Assembly: GCA_016795295.1 (NCBI GenBank)
Contig: JAEUHP010000008.1
Span: 20,389 to 84,388 of the forward strand
Reading direction: 5' to 3'
Origin: Planctomycetota bacterium
Lineage (GTDB): Bacteria; Planctomycetota; UBA1135; UBA2386
DNA length: 64,000 nt
Part shown: positions 36,763 to 46,814 of the stretch, in pieces
How positions within the stretch are numbered: the stretch's first letter is position 1
Layout of the letters: each line of letters opens with the position of its first letter
Program-made: the position numbers and the translations under genes
Notes under the pieces: model-generated
Seen by the model: the letters and a program-made list of their open reading frames with translations, nothing else
Told to the model about the DNA's origin: nothing
Database searches by the model: none

Positions 36763-39126
36763 TCAGCGCTGCAGCAGCCGCAGGACCACCGGGCGGTCGT
36801 AGCCCTCGCCGAACACCACCGGCACTCGGGCGACGAAGCCGTTCTGGCCGTAGGCGATGGCCTCGTATTCGCCCGGCGCCAGCCAAGCGGTGAAGGACAC
36901 CGCGCCGTCGCCTTGGCGCTGGCCTTCGCCCAGCCACTGCTGGTCGCGTCCGGGTACCCGCAGCGCCAGGCTGAGCGTCCGGCCTGCCGCAGCCGGAGCT
37001 TCGAGGGTGAAGGGCCGCCGCACGCCGCGCTGCAGGACGATGTCGCGCTGCTGTTCCACCCCGGCCGGGAGGTCGATCTCGAAGGTGGCCGCCGCCACCG
37101 AAGGCCCTTGCACCTGCAGACGCTGCCGGCCGTTCGGCACGCCGTCGAGCCGGTAACTGCCGCCGCTGTAGCTGGCGTCGATGCGCCCCTGGTCGGTCAA
37201 CACGAACAGCTCGAGGCTGGCGGGCGGCTGGCCATCGGCGCCGACCACCGAGCCGAACATGGCGCCACTGGCCGTGAGCACCACGGTGCCGAGGTCGAGG
37301 TCGGCGGTGCCGTCGAAGGCGAATTCGGCCCGCACCCAGCGCACGTGGCCCGGGTGTTCGACCAGCACGGCCACCGTGCCTGCCGGCACCGAAGCGAAGC
37401 GCAGGGTGCCGTCGGCGGCCGCGCTCGTGCGCACGCTGCGCTGCAGGTCGCGGTGCAGCAAGGTGGCGCTGGCGGCGATGGCCAGGCCCAGGCCGTCGAC
37501 CACCCGGCCGGTCACCGCGCGGCGCGGCCGCGCCCGGTCCACCGCGAAGTGCACCGGCGCGCTGCTGGGATCCGGCACTTCGAGCAGGCCGTCGGGCAGA
37601 CTGCCGGCAGGTGTGCCGGGGGCGAACGCCAGCAGCACGGCGCTGCCGCTGCCCGGACGCAAAACGAAGGTGCCGTCGCTGCCGGTGCGGGTCCCCTGAG
37701 GGCCACCGTCTCGCGGTTGGCAGACCACTGTCCAACCTGCCAACGGCTGGTCGGCGCGGTCGACCAACCGGCCCTGCAGTTCGGGCCCGCCGGCAGTGAG
37801 TTGGGCGTTCCAGACGTGTTCGCCGCCGGCTTCCAGCAGCACGGCCGACTGGGCGCGCTGGGCTGTGCCGGCGAGGGTGGCATCCACCGCCAGCACCTGG
37901 TCGCCTGCCGGCAGTCCTTCGAGCCGGAAGCTGCCGTCGGCACCACTCCGCGCCGCACCCGTCTGGGTGCCATCGGCCGCGGTGGCGGTGACTGCGGCCC
38001 CCTGGACCAGCCGGCCGTCGGCAAAGCGCACGGTGCCGCGCACCACGGCTTCACGGCTCAGGACCAGGTCCAGACGCACGGGAACGTCCGGTTGCAGCGT
38101 GATCGTGCCGGAGCCCGTGGCGAAGCCCTGGGCGCGCACCCAGTAGTGGCGGGTGCCTGGGGCCACGCGATGGCACTGGAAGGTGCCCGCGGCGTCGGTC
38201 CTGGCGCGCGACGGCGGTGTGGCGAGTTCGCGCGAATGGGCTGTGGCTTCGCTGGCGAACAGCACGTTGGCGTTGGCGATCGGCTGGCCTTGGGCATCGA
38301 GCACGGTGCCCTGCACCTCGGTGCCCTGGCTGAGCAGTACCAGGCGCACGGCGAGTTCGTGCGGCGGCTCGCCCGCCGCGCTGCCGCGGATCCAGGCGCA
38401 GGGGGACGGCGCGTGGTCTTGGTGGTGGGCACCCAGGTGTCCGGGCCCCGGCAGCGGCAACCAGAAACTGCCGTCGGCGCCGCTGCGGCCGACCGTGCCG
38501 CCGTCGGTCGCCTGCGGGGTCGTCCCACGTTCTGCGCTCCAGGGCAGGAAACACAGAGTCGCGCCGGCGACCGGCTGCCCGTCGCGGGCCACCACGTTGC
38601 CGCGCACCACCGCCCGCGCGTCGACCACCAGGTCGGTCGTGAGCGTGGTACCCGGCTGGAGCCTGACCGTGGTGGGGGGCGTGAGCGAGGTGCGCACCGT
38701 GGCCTCCCGCCGACCTTGGCACGGCACGGCGAACGTGGCCGCGCCGGCGGCGTCGGTGGCCTGTTCGCCTTGCCATGGCACTGCGGCTGCCCCGGCGCCA
38801 GGGCCACTGGTGAGTGCGGTCACCAGCACTTCGACCCCGGGCAACGCCGTGCCGTCTTGCGCCGTGACCCGTACCCGCAGTGCGGCGGCTCCTTCCGGGG
38901 TGGCGGTGCGTTGCAGACCGGGGTCTGCGACGGGGGTCCCGGGGCTGGTTTGCGGCCCGCTCGAGCCCTCGGCGGGCAATGCCGAGGCGCCCGGTGCACC
39001 CGAGCGCAGCGGCATTGCCGGAACCAGCGGTACCATCGGGATGCAGTCGGCACCACGCGCGAACCAAGCGGCAGTGGCGGCGCACAGCGTGAGGACCACC
39101 AGGACCAGGAACACGGGCCACCGCAC
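36763..39126 (-). CDS. Secreted protein of carboxypeptidase regulatory-like repeats
   Basis: A 787-residue protein with an N-terminal hydrophobic segment (VFLVLVVLTLCAATAAWFA). A Pro/Ala-rich linker leads into about seven beta-sandwich repeats of CarboxypepD_reg type, recognisable by units such as VTAQDGTALPGVEVLV, VVARDGQPVAGATLCF, VLDAQGQPIANANVLF, VRFADGRLVQGAAVTA and RLVDRADQPLAGWTVVC. No enzyme domain was seen. Such proteins are common in planctomycetes and probably act in adhesion or as structural surface proteins; that is inference. The start is GTG at 39126; TAGGTT ends 6 nt upstream (39133-39138), with no Shine-Dalgarno, so the transcript may be leaderless. The kinase gene ends 37 bp upstream on the same strand. 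Confidence 0.85.
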   Translation of the reverse strand: MRWPVFLVLVVLTLCAATAAWFARGADCIPMVPLVPAMPLRSGAPGASALPAEGSSGPQTSPGTPVADPGLQRTATPEGAAALRVRVTAQDGTALPGVEVLVTALTSGPGAGAAAVPWQGEQATDAAGAATFAVPCQGRREATVRTSLTPPTTVRLQPGTTLTTDLVVDARAVVRGNVVARDGQPVAGATLCFLPWSAERGTTPQATDGGTVGRSGADGSFWLPLPGPGHLGAHHQDHAPSPCAWIRGSAAGEPPHELAVRLVLLSQGTEVQGTVLDAQGQPIANANVLFASEATAHSRELATPPSRARTDAAGTFQCHRVAPGTRHYWVRAQGFATGSGTITLQPDVPVRLDLVLSREAVVRGTVRFADGRLVQGAAVTATAADGTQTGAARSGADGSFRLEGLPAGDQVLAVDATLAGTAQRAQSAVLLEAGGEHVWNAQLTAGGPELQGRLVDRADQPLAGWTVVCQPRDGGPQGTRTGSDGTFVLRPGSGSAVLLAFAPGTPAGSLPDGLLEVPDPSSAPVHFAVDRARPRRAVTGRVVDGLGLAIAASATLLHRDLQRSVRTSAAADGTLRFASVPAGTVAVLVEHPGHVRWVRAEFAFDGTADLDLGTVVLTASGAMFGSVVGADGQPPASLELFVLTDQGRIDASYSGGSYRLDGVPNGRQRLQVQGPSVAAATFEIDLPAGVEQQRDIVLQRGVRRPFTLEAPAAAGRTLSLALRVPGRDQQWLGEGQRQGDGAVSFTAWLAPGEYEAIAYGQNGFVARVPVVFGEGYDRPVVLRLLQR

Positions 39127-39163
39127 AGTGGGAACCTATACGCAATCAACGGGCGCGAGTGGC

Positions 39164-42100
39164 TCAGATTCTCGCGCCACGGCCCCAAGTGGCCAGGAAC
39201 CGCTGGCGGCTCGAGCGGCTGGGCACCCGTTCGGCGATGGTTCGGGCCAGGGACCGGGCCGAGGCCGGGCGCTCGAGCCGCTCCAGGGCGCGCAGGTGCA
39301 GCGACAGCGGCAGGTCGGTTTCGGCCAGCAGCGCTTCGAGTTCGCTGCGCCGCGCCTCGTCGAGAGGGGTGCTGGGATCCTGGGCCAGGATCCAGTTGCA
39401 CCGCACCGACGGCAGTTCGAGGGACTCGACCAGCGCGGCCAGATCGGGGTCGTTCGCCCCGAGCCGCAGCAGGTAGGCGCGCGCCATCGCTTCGCCCAGG
39501 CGGTCGCCGCCGGCGTGGGCCATCGCGGCCGCGCGGGCGAAGGTGTGCCGGGCTTCGTCGTCGCGCCGGCGCCAGAACTGGCGTTCGGCCAGGAACAGGG
39601 TCGCCCGGCCGGCGTAGGCCGGCAGCGACAGCCGTTCGGCTTCGTCGACCGCGAAGCGCAGATCCTGCGCCGCTTCGTCGTCGCCGAGCACGGCGCGCAC
39701 CTGGCCGCGGTACAGGTGCAGGCGCAGGCGCACCCGCGGCAGCGCGCGCGCGGCCTGGTTCTGTTCGACGCGCTGCAGGGTCTTCAGCGCGGTGGGGTAG
39801 TGGTGCTGCAGCGCCTCGATGCGGGCCAGGTCGACGAGCAGGTGGCAGCGCAGGTCGTCCTGGTCGCTGGGCAACCGGTGCAAGGCGGCCTGCAACTGGC
39901 GGTTACCGTCCGCGGCCTGGCCGCGGTAGAGCAGGATCCGGCCGTGCAGGCCGTGGGCCTGCGCGGCGAGGGCATCGGGTCCGGGCCCGGTGGCGCGCTG
40001 CAGGTCGTCGTGCACCGACTCGAGCAGCGCGATCGCCGACCACAGCCGGCCGGCGTCGAGCGCGCGCGCGGCCAGTGCAGTGCGTGCTGCCGCCGACCCC
40101 TCGACGTCGCCCAGGGTCTGCGCCAGGGTCTCGGCGCGTTGGAAGTCGCGGCTGGCGGCTTCGTGCTGGCCGGCATTGACGCGAGCCTTGCCCGCGAGCA
40201 GCAGGTAGCGCAGCCGCCGTCGCCGGTTCGCTTCGTGGTCGGGCACCGCGGCGAAGTGCACCGCCAGGCGCCCGGCGATGCGCAGTGCGGTGCGCCGGGA
40301 GCCGGCGCGCACGCGTTCGTCGAGCCCTTGCAGCAGCGGATCGAGGCACGCTTCGTGCTCCAGCGCCTGCGACAGGTGCATGCCGATCTCGAGCGCCGGG
40401 CGGCCGCGGCGGGCCAGCAGCGCCGCGGCGCGGCGGTGCAGGTCGGCGCGCGCCTCTGCCGCCAGGGTCGACAGCAGGACCTTCAGGAAGTCGCGGTGGC
40501 GGAACGACACTTCACCACCCTGCGCGCGCACGATGCGGCCGCGGAACAGGGACAGGGTCTCCAGCACCGCCAGCGGCGGGCTGCCCACCAGTTCGGCCAG
40601 ATCGTCGAGCCGGCAGCGTTCGCCGAGCACGGCGGTGGCCGCCAGCACCGCGCGCTGCGCGGCATCCAGGCTGGCGACCCGCGCGCGGAACCGCGCCAGG
40701 TGGCTCGGTGCCGGCCGCAGTTCGACGCCGGGCTGCAGGCTGTGGTAGTCGCCGGCGCGGCCCTGCACGGCGCCTTCCTGGGCCAAATGGTCGAGGGCCT
40801 CGACCAGGTTGCCGGGCAGGCCGCTGGTCATCTGGTGCGCGCCCGCCAGGAATGCTTCGTCGACGGCGCCCGGGCGGAACAGGGCGCGGCCGAACGCCAG
40901 GAATTCGGCTTCTTCGAGTCCGACCAGGTCGAGCCGGCGGTCGACGTCCACCGCCACTGGCTCGAGGCCGGTGGCCAGCAGCAGCAGCAGGGGCTGCGTC
41001 CGGCCGCGCGCAGCCAGGCGCTGCAGCACCAGGCGGCCGCTGGTGTCGAGCCGTTCGGCGTGGTCGACGCGCAGCACCAACGGCCGCTGCGGCTGCGGCA
41101 GGCGCAACAGCGCCGACGCCAGGCGGTCGGCGCGCACTTCGGGCGGTTCGGTGCTGGTGCCCAGCGCCACTGCCGCGAGCGCTTCGGCCTCCGCTTCGCT
41201 GCACTGCAGCAACGCCACGGCGGCGGCCGCGGCGCGCGGCGCCGCCTGCGGCGAATCGCGGCCATCGCCGCGCAACAGCCAGTCGAGCAGCGCCGAGGCG
41301 AACGGCTCGCCGTGGCCGAGCCCGCTGTCGGCGTCGCCGCCGAGGTAGAGCGGCGCTTGCTTGCCCTCGAGCCAGCCCGCCATCGCTTCGTCGTAGAGAC
41401 GCCGGCGGCCGATGCCTTCGGGACCGGAGACGACCACCACGCGGCCCACGCCCGTGCGCGCCAGGGCCAGTTCGGCGTCGAGTGCGGTGAGCTCGGCGGT
41501 GCGACCGAAGAACGGTGTGTCCGCCGGCCGGCGCATGCGCAAGAGACGGCGGCCGCTGGCCAGCGCTGGGGCGCGCGCTTCGTGGCGGCGCCAGTATTCG
41601 GACTGTTCGCCCTGCTGCAGCACACGCTGCAGTTCGGCGGCATCCTTCAAGCGGCGATCGGGGTCCTTCTGCAGGAGGTCGAGCAGCACCTGCTCGAGCA
41701 GCGGCGAGATGCGCGCGCGCAGGTGCGAGGGGCGCGGCGGCGGGGTCTCGCGGTGCGCCAGCATCATCTCGTCGGCGGTGCCGGCGTTGTGGAACGGATG
41801 GCGACCGGTGGTGACTTCGAACAGCACCACGCCGAGTGCATAGAGGTCGGCGCGCGGGCCACTCGGTTTGCCCTGCAGCACTTCGGGAGCGGTATAGGCG
41901 AGGCTGCCGGCGAAGCCGCCGGAGCTGCGGCGGCTGTGGCCACTGCTGCTGCCGCCCGAGCCAGCGCTGCCAGAACCGGCGCTTCCCGAGCCGCTACCGC
42001 CCGAGCCGCTACTGCCCGAGCCGCCACTGCCAGAACCGGCACTGCCGGAGCCACCCTCCGCGCCCGCGCCACCCGCCGCGAACGGCCGCGCCAGGCCCAG

Positions 42101-42673
42101 GTCGACGATGCACACGCGGCTGTCCGGGGTCAGGATCAGGTTCTCGGGCTTGATGTCGCGGTGCACGAGGCCGCGGCGGTGCAGGGCGAACAGGCCTGCG
42201 GCGGCGTCGGCGCCGATACGCCGGGTCAAGTCCTCGACCGGCGCGCCGCTCTTGGCGACGAATTCGCGCAGGGTGGTGCCGGGCACGTACTGCATCACCA
42301 GGTAGGTGATGGGCAGGCCGAGCAGTTCGATGGTCTCGACGCCGTAGATGGCGGCGACGTTGGGGTGGGCCAGGGTCTGGCCGAGTTCGCCTTCGGCGAA
42401 GAAGCGGGCCTGGGCCTTCTCGTCCACCGCAAGTTCCTTGCGCAGGAACTTGATGGCGACTTCGGCGCCGGCGGGCAGGTCCTTGTACGGGGCGCGCAGG
42501 CGGGCCTTGTGCACGGTGCCCGAGGAGCCGCGGCCGACCTCGGCGAGCAGGTCGAAGTGGCCGCCGAGCGCCTGGGAGACGCCTGGGGCAAGGGGGGGCC
42601 GGGGTTCCGGCTGCGGCGTTCCCTTTGGGGTGGACACTTCCTGCGTTGTAGCGGCGGCGGCGGCAAGTTCCAT
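39164..42673 (-). CDS. Ser/Thr protein kinase with AAA-like and TPR-like regions
   Basis: An 1169-residue protein. The kinase domain is at about 40-355: Gly loop VGRGSSGTVHKA, ATP lysine in VAIKFL (K75), catalytic loop HRDIKPENL (D173), metal-binding DLG (D191) and AYTAPE at 259-264. Between DLG and APE a Gly/Ser run of about 50 residues (199-249) interrupts the activation segment. A regulatory AAA_16-like region starts at about 388 (FFGRTAELTALDAELALART). Its Walker A reads GPEGIGRR instead of GxxxxGK, so nucleotide binding there is doubtful. Residues about 750-1160 are helical TPR-like repeats. ATG at 42673 is the likely start. The gene is divergent from cysS. Signal and targets are unknown. 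Confidence 0.93.
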   Translation of the reverse strand: MELAAAAATTQEVSTPKGTPQPEPRPPLAPGVSQALGGHFDLLAEVGRGSSGTVHKARLRAPYKDLPAGAEVAIKFLRKELAVDEKAQARFFAEGELGQTLAHPNVAAIYGVETIELLGLPITYLVMQYVPGTTLREFVAKSGAPVEDLTRRIGADAAAGLFALHRRGLVHRDIKPENLILTPDSRVCIVDLGLARPFAAGGAGAEGGSGSAGSGSGGSGSSGSGGSGSGSAGSGSAGSGGSSSGHSRRSSGGFAGSLAYTAPEVLQGKPSGPRADLYALGVVLFEVTTGRHPFHNAGTADEMMLAHRETPPPRPSHLRARISPLLEQVLLDLLQKDPDRRLKDAAELQRVLQQGEQSEYWRRHEARAPALASGRRLLRMRRPADTPFFGRTAELTALDAELALARTGVGRVVVVSGPEGIGRRRLYDEAMAGWLEGKQAPLYLGGDADSGLGHGEPFASALLDWLLRGDGRDSPQAAPRAAAAAVALLQCSEAEAEALAAVALGTSTEPPEVRADRLASALLRLPQPQRPLVLRVDHAERLDTSGRLVLQRLAARGRTQPLLLLLATGLEPVAVDVDRRLDLVGLEEAEFLAFGRALFRPGAVDEAFLAGAHQMTSGLPGNLVEALDHLAQEGAVQGRAGDYHSLQPGVELRPAPSHLARFRARVASLDAAQRAVLAATAVLGERCRLDDLAELVGSPPLAVLETLSLFRGRIVRAQGGEVSFRHRDFLKVLLSTLAAEARADLHRRAAALLARRGRPALEIGMHLSQALEHEACLDPLLQGLDERVRAGSRRTALRIAGRLAVHFAAVPDHEANRRRRLRYLLLAGKARVNAGQHEAASRDFQRAETLAQTLGDVEGSAAARTALAARALDAGRLWSAIALLESVHDDLQRATGPGPDALAAQAHGLHGRILLYRGQAADGNRQLQAALHRLPSDQDDLRCHLLVDLARIEALQHHYPTALKTLQRVEQNQAARALPRVRLRLHLYRGQVRAVLGDDEAAQDLRFAVDEAERLSLPAYAGRATLFLAERQFWRRRDDEARHTFARAAAMAHAGGDRLGEAMARAYLLRLGANDPDLAALVESLELPSVRCNWILAQDPSTPLDEARRSELEALLAETDLPLSLHLRALERLERPASARSLARTIAERVPSRSSRQRFLATWGRGARI
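41927..42079 (-). repeat. In-frame Gly/Ser minisatellite in the kinase activation segment
   Basis: Imperfect 15-bp-type units (CCCGAGCCGCTACTG and variants, plus strand) encode roughly 50 Gly, Ser and Ala residues between the DLG and APE motifs of the kinase. Unit boundaries are degenerate. Confidence 0.75.
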
Positions 42674-42807
42674 CGGTTGGCCACGGCTAGGGGACTGGGT
42701 CACCCTGCAGCTGCAGCACCGCGGAGCGGGTCTTCGCGCCCGGATCCGCACCCATCGTTGCAAGCGACACCCCGCGGGCCTTTGATCGGCGCAGCCGAAC
42801 CGCCCGC

Positions 42808-44244
42808 ATGCCGATCCAGCTCTACAACTCGCTGAGCCGCTCTCTGGTCGAACTGCGCCCGCTCGTGCCGGGCAAGGTCACCATGTACCACTGCGGCCCG
42901 ACCGTCTACAGCTCGCCGCACATCGGCAACTTCCGCAGCTTCCTGTTCGCCGACGTGCTGCGCCGCTTCGTCGAGGACCAGGGCTTCCAGGTCACCCAGG
43001 TGATGAACGTCACCGACGTCGGCCACCTGACCCTCGACGACATCGAAGGCGGTGAAGACAAGATGGAGGCCGCGTCGCGCAAAACCGGCATGACCGCGTG
43101 GGACATCGCCAAGAAGTACGAGGCCGAGTTCCACGACTGCCAGCGCCAGCTGTTCGTGCGCCTGCCGCACCACATGCCGCGCGCCACCGAATTCGTGCCG
43201 CAGATGGGGGCGATCATCGACGACCTGCTGCAGAAGGGCATCGCCTACCAGAAGGCCGGCAACGTCTACTTCGAAGTCGCGAAGTTCCCCGGCTACGGCA
43301 AGCTGTCCGGCAAGGTGCTGGACGAACTCGAAGCCGGCGCGCGTGTCGCGGTGAACGACGAGAAGAAGGATCCGCGCGACTTCGCCCTGTGGAAAACCGA
43401 CGCCAAGCACCAGATGCAGTGGGATGCGCCGTTCCGCGGCGGCGCGCGCGGCTTTCCCGGCTGGCACATCGAGTGCTCGGCGATGTCGATGCACTACCTG
43501 GGCCCGCAGATCGACATCCACACCGGGGGCGAGGACAACATGTTTCCGCACCACGAGTGTGAGATCGCGCAGACCGAAGCGCACACGGGCCGGCAGTTCG
43601 TGTCGGTCTGGATGCACGCGCGGCACCTCCTGGTCGACGGCAAGAAGATGTCGAAGAGCCTCGGCAACTTCTTCACCGTCGCCGACGTGCTGCAGAAGGG
43701 CTACAGCGGCCGCGAACTGCGGTATGCGCTGATCTGCGTGCAGTACCGGCAGGCGCTGAACTTCACGCTGGCCGGCCTCGACGCCGCGCGCGCTTCGATC
43801 ACGCGGGTGCAGCAGTGCCGGCGGCGCCTTGCGGCGATCCGCGACGGCCGCGAGGGACCGGGCGGTGACGGACTGGCGGCTGCGGTGGCGGCGGCGCAGG
43901 CCGGTTTCACCGCGGCCATGAGCGAGGACCTGAACGTCAGCGAAGCGCTGGCGGTGGGGTTCGAACTGGTCGCGGCGGCCAACAAGGCTTCGCCGAGTGT
44001 GGCGGGGGCCACGGCGGCCCTGCATGCGTTCGCGCGGTTCGAGGACGTGCTCGGTTGCTTTGGTCCGGAGCCCGCGGACGCTGCGGTGGGGGCGCCGGCC
44101 GAACTGCTGGCGTTGTTGCCCGAGCGGCAGGCGGCCAAGCAGCGCAAGGATTGGGCGGCTGCGGACCGCATCCGCGACCAACTGGCGGCGGCGGGGTGGA
44201 AGATCGTCGACACCAAGGACGGGCCGCGGCTCGAACGGCTGTGA
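42808..44244 (+). CDS. cysS: Cysteine-tRNA ligase
   Basis: A 478-residue class I synthetase. [20 protein letters not shown] contains the zinc ligand C29 and the HIGN form of the HIGH motif. [31 protein letters not shown] and [12 protein letters not shown] (KMSKS at 280-284) are all present. The C-terminal DALR domain and a helical tail ([20 protein letters not shown]) complete it. It charges tRNA-Cys. No T-box leader was recognised in the 134-bp divergent region shared with the kinase gene. Its stop codon overlaps the next GTG start. Confidence 0.97.
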   Translation: MPIQLYNSLSRSLVELRPLVPGKVTMYHCGPTVYSSPHIGNFRSFLFADVLRRFVEDQGFQVTQVMNVTDVGHLTLDDIEGGEDKMEAASRKTGMTAWDIAKKYEAEFHDCQRQLFVRLPHHMPRATEFVPQMGAIIDDLLQKGIAYQKAGNVYFEVAKFPGYGKLSGKVLDELEAGARVAVNDEKKDPRDFALWKTDAKHQMQWDAPFRGGARGFPGWHIECSAMSMHYLGPQIDIHTGGEDNMFPHHECEIAQTEAHTGRQFVSVWMHARHLLVDGKKMSKSLGNFFTVADVLQKGYSGRELRYALICVQYRQALNFTLAGLDAARASITRVQQCRRRLAAIRDGREGPGGDGLAAAVAAAQAGFTAAMSEDLNVSEALAVGFELVAAANKASPSVAGATAALHAFARFEDVLGCFGPEPADAAVGAPAELLALLPERQAAKQRKDWAAADRIRDQLAAAGWKIVDTKDGPRLERL

Positions 44245-46814
44245 GCAGCGGCATCGTTCGGCGGGCCGCTCCAGGCCTCTGGCTCGCAGCGGCACTCCTG
44301 CTCGGCACCGCGCTGCCGGCCCAGCAGGGCGACCGCACCGGCGAAGTGCAGACCCTGTTGCCCGACGACGTCGAAGTGCCGCCCGCACCCGTTCTGACCC
44401 CGGAGCAGGCCCGCGCCGCGTTCGTGCTCGCACCGGGCTTTCGCATCGAACTGGTGGCCAGCGAACCCCTGCTCGGCGATCCGGTGCAGGCGGTGTTCGA
44501 TGCGCGCGGCTGGCTGTGGGTGGTCGAGATGCGCGGTTACATGACCGACCTCGCTGCCAGCGCGGAGCGTCAGCCGACCGGCTGCATCGCCGTGCTGCGC
44601 GACCGCGACGGCGATGGCCGCATGGACGAACGGCAGGTGTTCCTGGACGGCCTGGTGCTGCCGCGGGCGGTCCTGCCGCTGCGCGAGGGCGTGCTGGTGC
44701 TCACGCCGCCGGAGCTTGCCTACTACCCGTTCGCCGCCGATGGCCGGACTCCGGGGCCGCGCCAGCGCGTGCTGGCGGGCTTCGAAGCGGGCCTCGACAA
44801 TCCCGAACACAGCGGCAACGGCCTGTTGTGGGCCCGCGATGGCCGCATCCACCTCGCCAACGACAAACGCCTGCTGCGCTGGACCCCTGCGGGGTTCCAG
44901 ACCGAAGCGGGGGCCGGCGGCGGCCAGTGGGGCATCGCCCAGGACGACCGTGGGCGCGTCTCCTTCAACTACAACGAAGACTGGCTGCGCACCGACCTGG
45001 TGCCGGGGCGTTATGCGCCGCAGTTCGGTGCCACCACCTTGCCGGGGCTGAACCACCGCGTGGTCGACGACCGTTCGGTGTGGCCCGTGCGGCGCACGCC
45101 GGGGGTCAATCGCGGCTACCAGAAGGGGCGCCTGCGCGACTACGTGTTGGCCGAACACACCGCGGTGTGCGCGCCCTTGGTCTATCGCGGTGCGCTGCTG
45201 CCGGGGTGCCGCGACGATCGGTTCGTGTGCGAGCCCGCCGGCCTGTGCGTGCGCCGCATCCACTGCACCGACCAGGACGGGGCTCTGCGCGGCGCCAACG
45301 TCTACCAGCAGCAGCGGGCTGAGTTCTTGGCTTCGCACGACGAACGGTTCCGGCCGGTCAACCTGTGCGAAGGTGCCGACGGGGCGCTGTACGTGGTGGA
45401 CCTGTACCGCGGCGTGATCCAGCACAAGAACTTCCTCACCAGCTACCTGCGCCAGCAGATCGAAAGACGCGGCCTGGCGCAGCCGACCGGGCTCGGCCGC
45501 ATCTGGCGCATCCTGCCGGCGGAGGGGCCTGCTCCGGTGCGGCCCGCCCCGCTGCACGAAGCGCGGAGCGACGCGTTGCTCGCGGCCCTGCAGGGTCCTT
45601 CGGGTGCCGCCGCCGACCTGGCCCTGGTCGAACTGGTGCAGCGGGAGGCGCACGACCAGGCCCCCGCTCTGGCCGAACTCGCCCGCAGCGCCCAGCACCC
45701 GGGCGCCCGCATCGCGGCGTTCAGCGCCCTGGCCCAGCTCGGCGACCTCACCAACACCGAACTGCGCGCAGCGCTGGCCGATGCGGATCCCGGGGTGGTG
45801 GCGCTGGCCCTGCAGCACGCGGCGCCGTTCCTGCTGCGCGGCGATCTGCTGGCGTGGACGGCGGTCGAACGCGTGGCCCACGGCACGCCGAACCTCGCCT
45901 GGCATGCCGTGCTGTGCCTCGGCGAAGTGCTGCGCGCCGCACCGGTGCCGCGCTGGCGTGCGCGCGCGGTGCGCACCGGTGCCGAACTGCTCCTGCAGCG
46001 CGGCGACGATGCGACCCTGCGTGGGCTCGCTGCGGCGGCTTTGCTGCCGGCGGCTCCCGAAGTGCTGGCGCGGCTGACGGCGGCCGAGCCGCTGGCCCCC
46101 GCACTCGCCGCGGGCCGCGAGCTGGCCCAGGCCCTCGTGCGGGCGAAACAGGAGCCGGCCCTGGTGGCGTTGTTCGCGAAGGTGGCGGAGGCAACCCCTG
46201 CGTGGCAAGAAGCGCTGCTCGAAGGGGCGGTGCGCGCGTTGCCCAGGCCCGAACAGCGCGCCGGCTGGTTGCCACTGTCGGCGGTGCCGCAGGCGCTGGT
46301 GGGCTTGGCACAGCAGGAGAGTGTGGTGGTGGGCGCAGCCGCCCGCGCCGTGCTGGCTGCCATTGCCTTGCCGGCGGTGACCCCACCGCCTGCCGACCGT
46401 CCGGTGCCGCCCGAAGTCAGAGCCCAGCTCGGCCGCGGCCAGCGCACCTTCGCGGCCGTGTGCGCGGCCTGCCACCAGCCCGACGGTTCGGGCATGGCGG
46501 GCCTGGCGCCGCCGTTGCTCGACGCCGCGTTGCTCGCGGGGTCGCCTGCCGCGCTGGTGCGCCTTGCGCTGCACGGCCTGCGCGGTCCGCTGCAGGTTGG
46601 GGGCGCCACTTGGTCGCTGGAGATGCCAGGGCAGCAGCACCTCGGCGACGAAGACCTCGCGGCGGTGCTGAGTTTCGCCCGCTGGACGTTCGCGCGCGGC
46701 GCCGAGCCGATCGGCGCGGACGTGGTGGCCAAGGTGCGCGCCGAGACGAAGCAGCGTGGCGAGCCGTGGACGGTGGCCGAGCTCGAAGCGTTCGCCGGGG
46801 AGGCGCGCAAGTGA
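44241..46814 (+). CDS. PVC-type cytochrome c protein with beta-propeller and HEAT-like repeats
   Basis: An 857-residue secreted protein starting with GTG inside the cysS stop. A signal peptide (LWLAAALLLGTALPAQ) lies at about 11-27. The N-terminal membrane-bound-dehydrogenase-type propeller spans about 50-430, with FVLAPGFRIELVASEPLLGD, WLWVVEMRGYM and RPVNLCEGADGALYVVDLYR. HEAT-like helical repeats span about 440-720. A C-terminal mono-haem cytochrome c domain has CAACH at 741-745, followed by QPDGSGMAGLAPPL. This architecture is a hallmark of Planctomycetota and related phyla; substrates are unknown. It probably passes electrons from a periplasmic oxidation to the chain. The SUMF1 gene overlaps its stop. 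Confidence 0.93.
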   Translation: MSSGIVRRAAPGLWLAAALLLGTALPAQQGDRTGEVQTLLPDDVEVPPAPVLTPEQARAAFVLAPGFRIELVASEPLLGDPVQAVFDARGWLWVVEMRGYMTDLAASAERQPTGCIAVLRDRDGDGRMDERQVFLDGLVLPRAVLPLREGVLVLTPPELAYYPFAADGRTPGPRQRVLAGFEAGLDNPEHSGNGLLWARDGRIHLANDKRLLRWTPAGFQTEAGAGGGQWGIAQDDRGRVSFNYNEDWLRTDLVPGRYAPQFGATTLPGLNHRVVDDRSVWPVRRTPGVNRGYQKGRLRDYVLAEHTAVCAPLVYRGALLPGCRDDRFVCEPAGLCVRRIHCTDQDGALRGANVYQQQRAEFLASHDERFRPVNLCEGADGALYVVDLYRGVIQHKNFLTSYLRQQIERRGLAQPTGLGRIWRILPAEGPAPVRPAPLHEARSDALLAALQGPSGAAADLALVELVQREAHDQAPALAELARSAQHPGARIAAFSALAQLGDLTNTELRAALADADPGVVALALQHAAPFLLRGDLLAWTAVERVAHGTPNLAWHAVLCLGEVLRAAPVPRWRARAVRTGAELLLQRGDDATLRGLAAAALLPAAPEVLARLTAAEPLAPALAAGRELAQALVRAKQEPALVALFAKVAEATPAWQEALLEGAVRALPRPEQRAGWLPLSAVPQALVGLAQQESVVVGAAARAVLAAIALPAVTPPPADRPVPPEVRAQLGRGQRTFAAVCAACHQPDGSGMAGLAPPLLDAALLAGSPAALVRLALHGLRGPLQVGGATWSLEMPGQQHLGDEDLAAVLSFARWTFARGAEPIGADVVAKVRAETKQRGEPWTVAELEAFAGEARK

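Noticed and set aside
41927..42079. Possible assembly error in the Gly/Ser region of the kinase
   Set aside because: The repeat stays in frame and flanking kinase motifs are intact, so I treat it as real; long reads could confirm it.
42674..42807. T-box leader of cysS
   Set aside because: No T-box sequence or specifier hairpin seen; the region is short and shared with a divergent gene.
38153..42835. A plus-strand open frame of about 1560 codons opposite the Cpr protein and kinase
   Set aside because: Composition is typical of high-GC antisense reading and no domain is visible; the minus strand carries intact kinase motifs.
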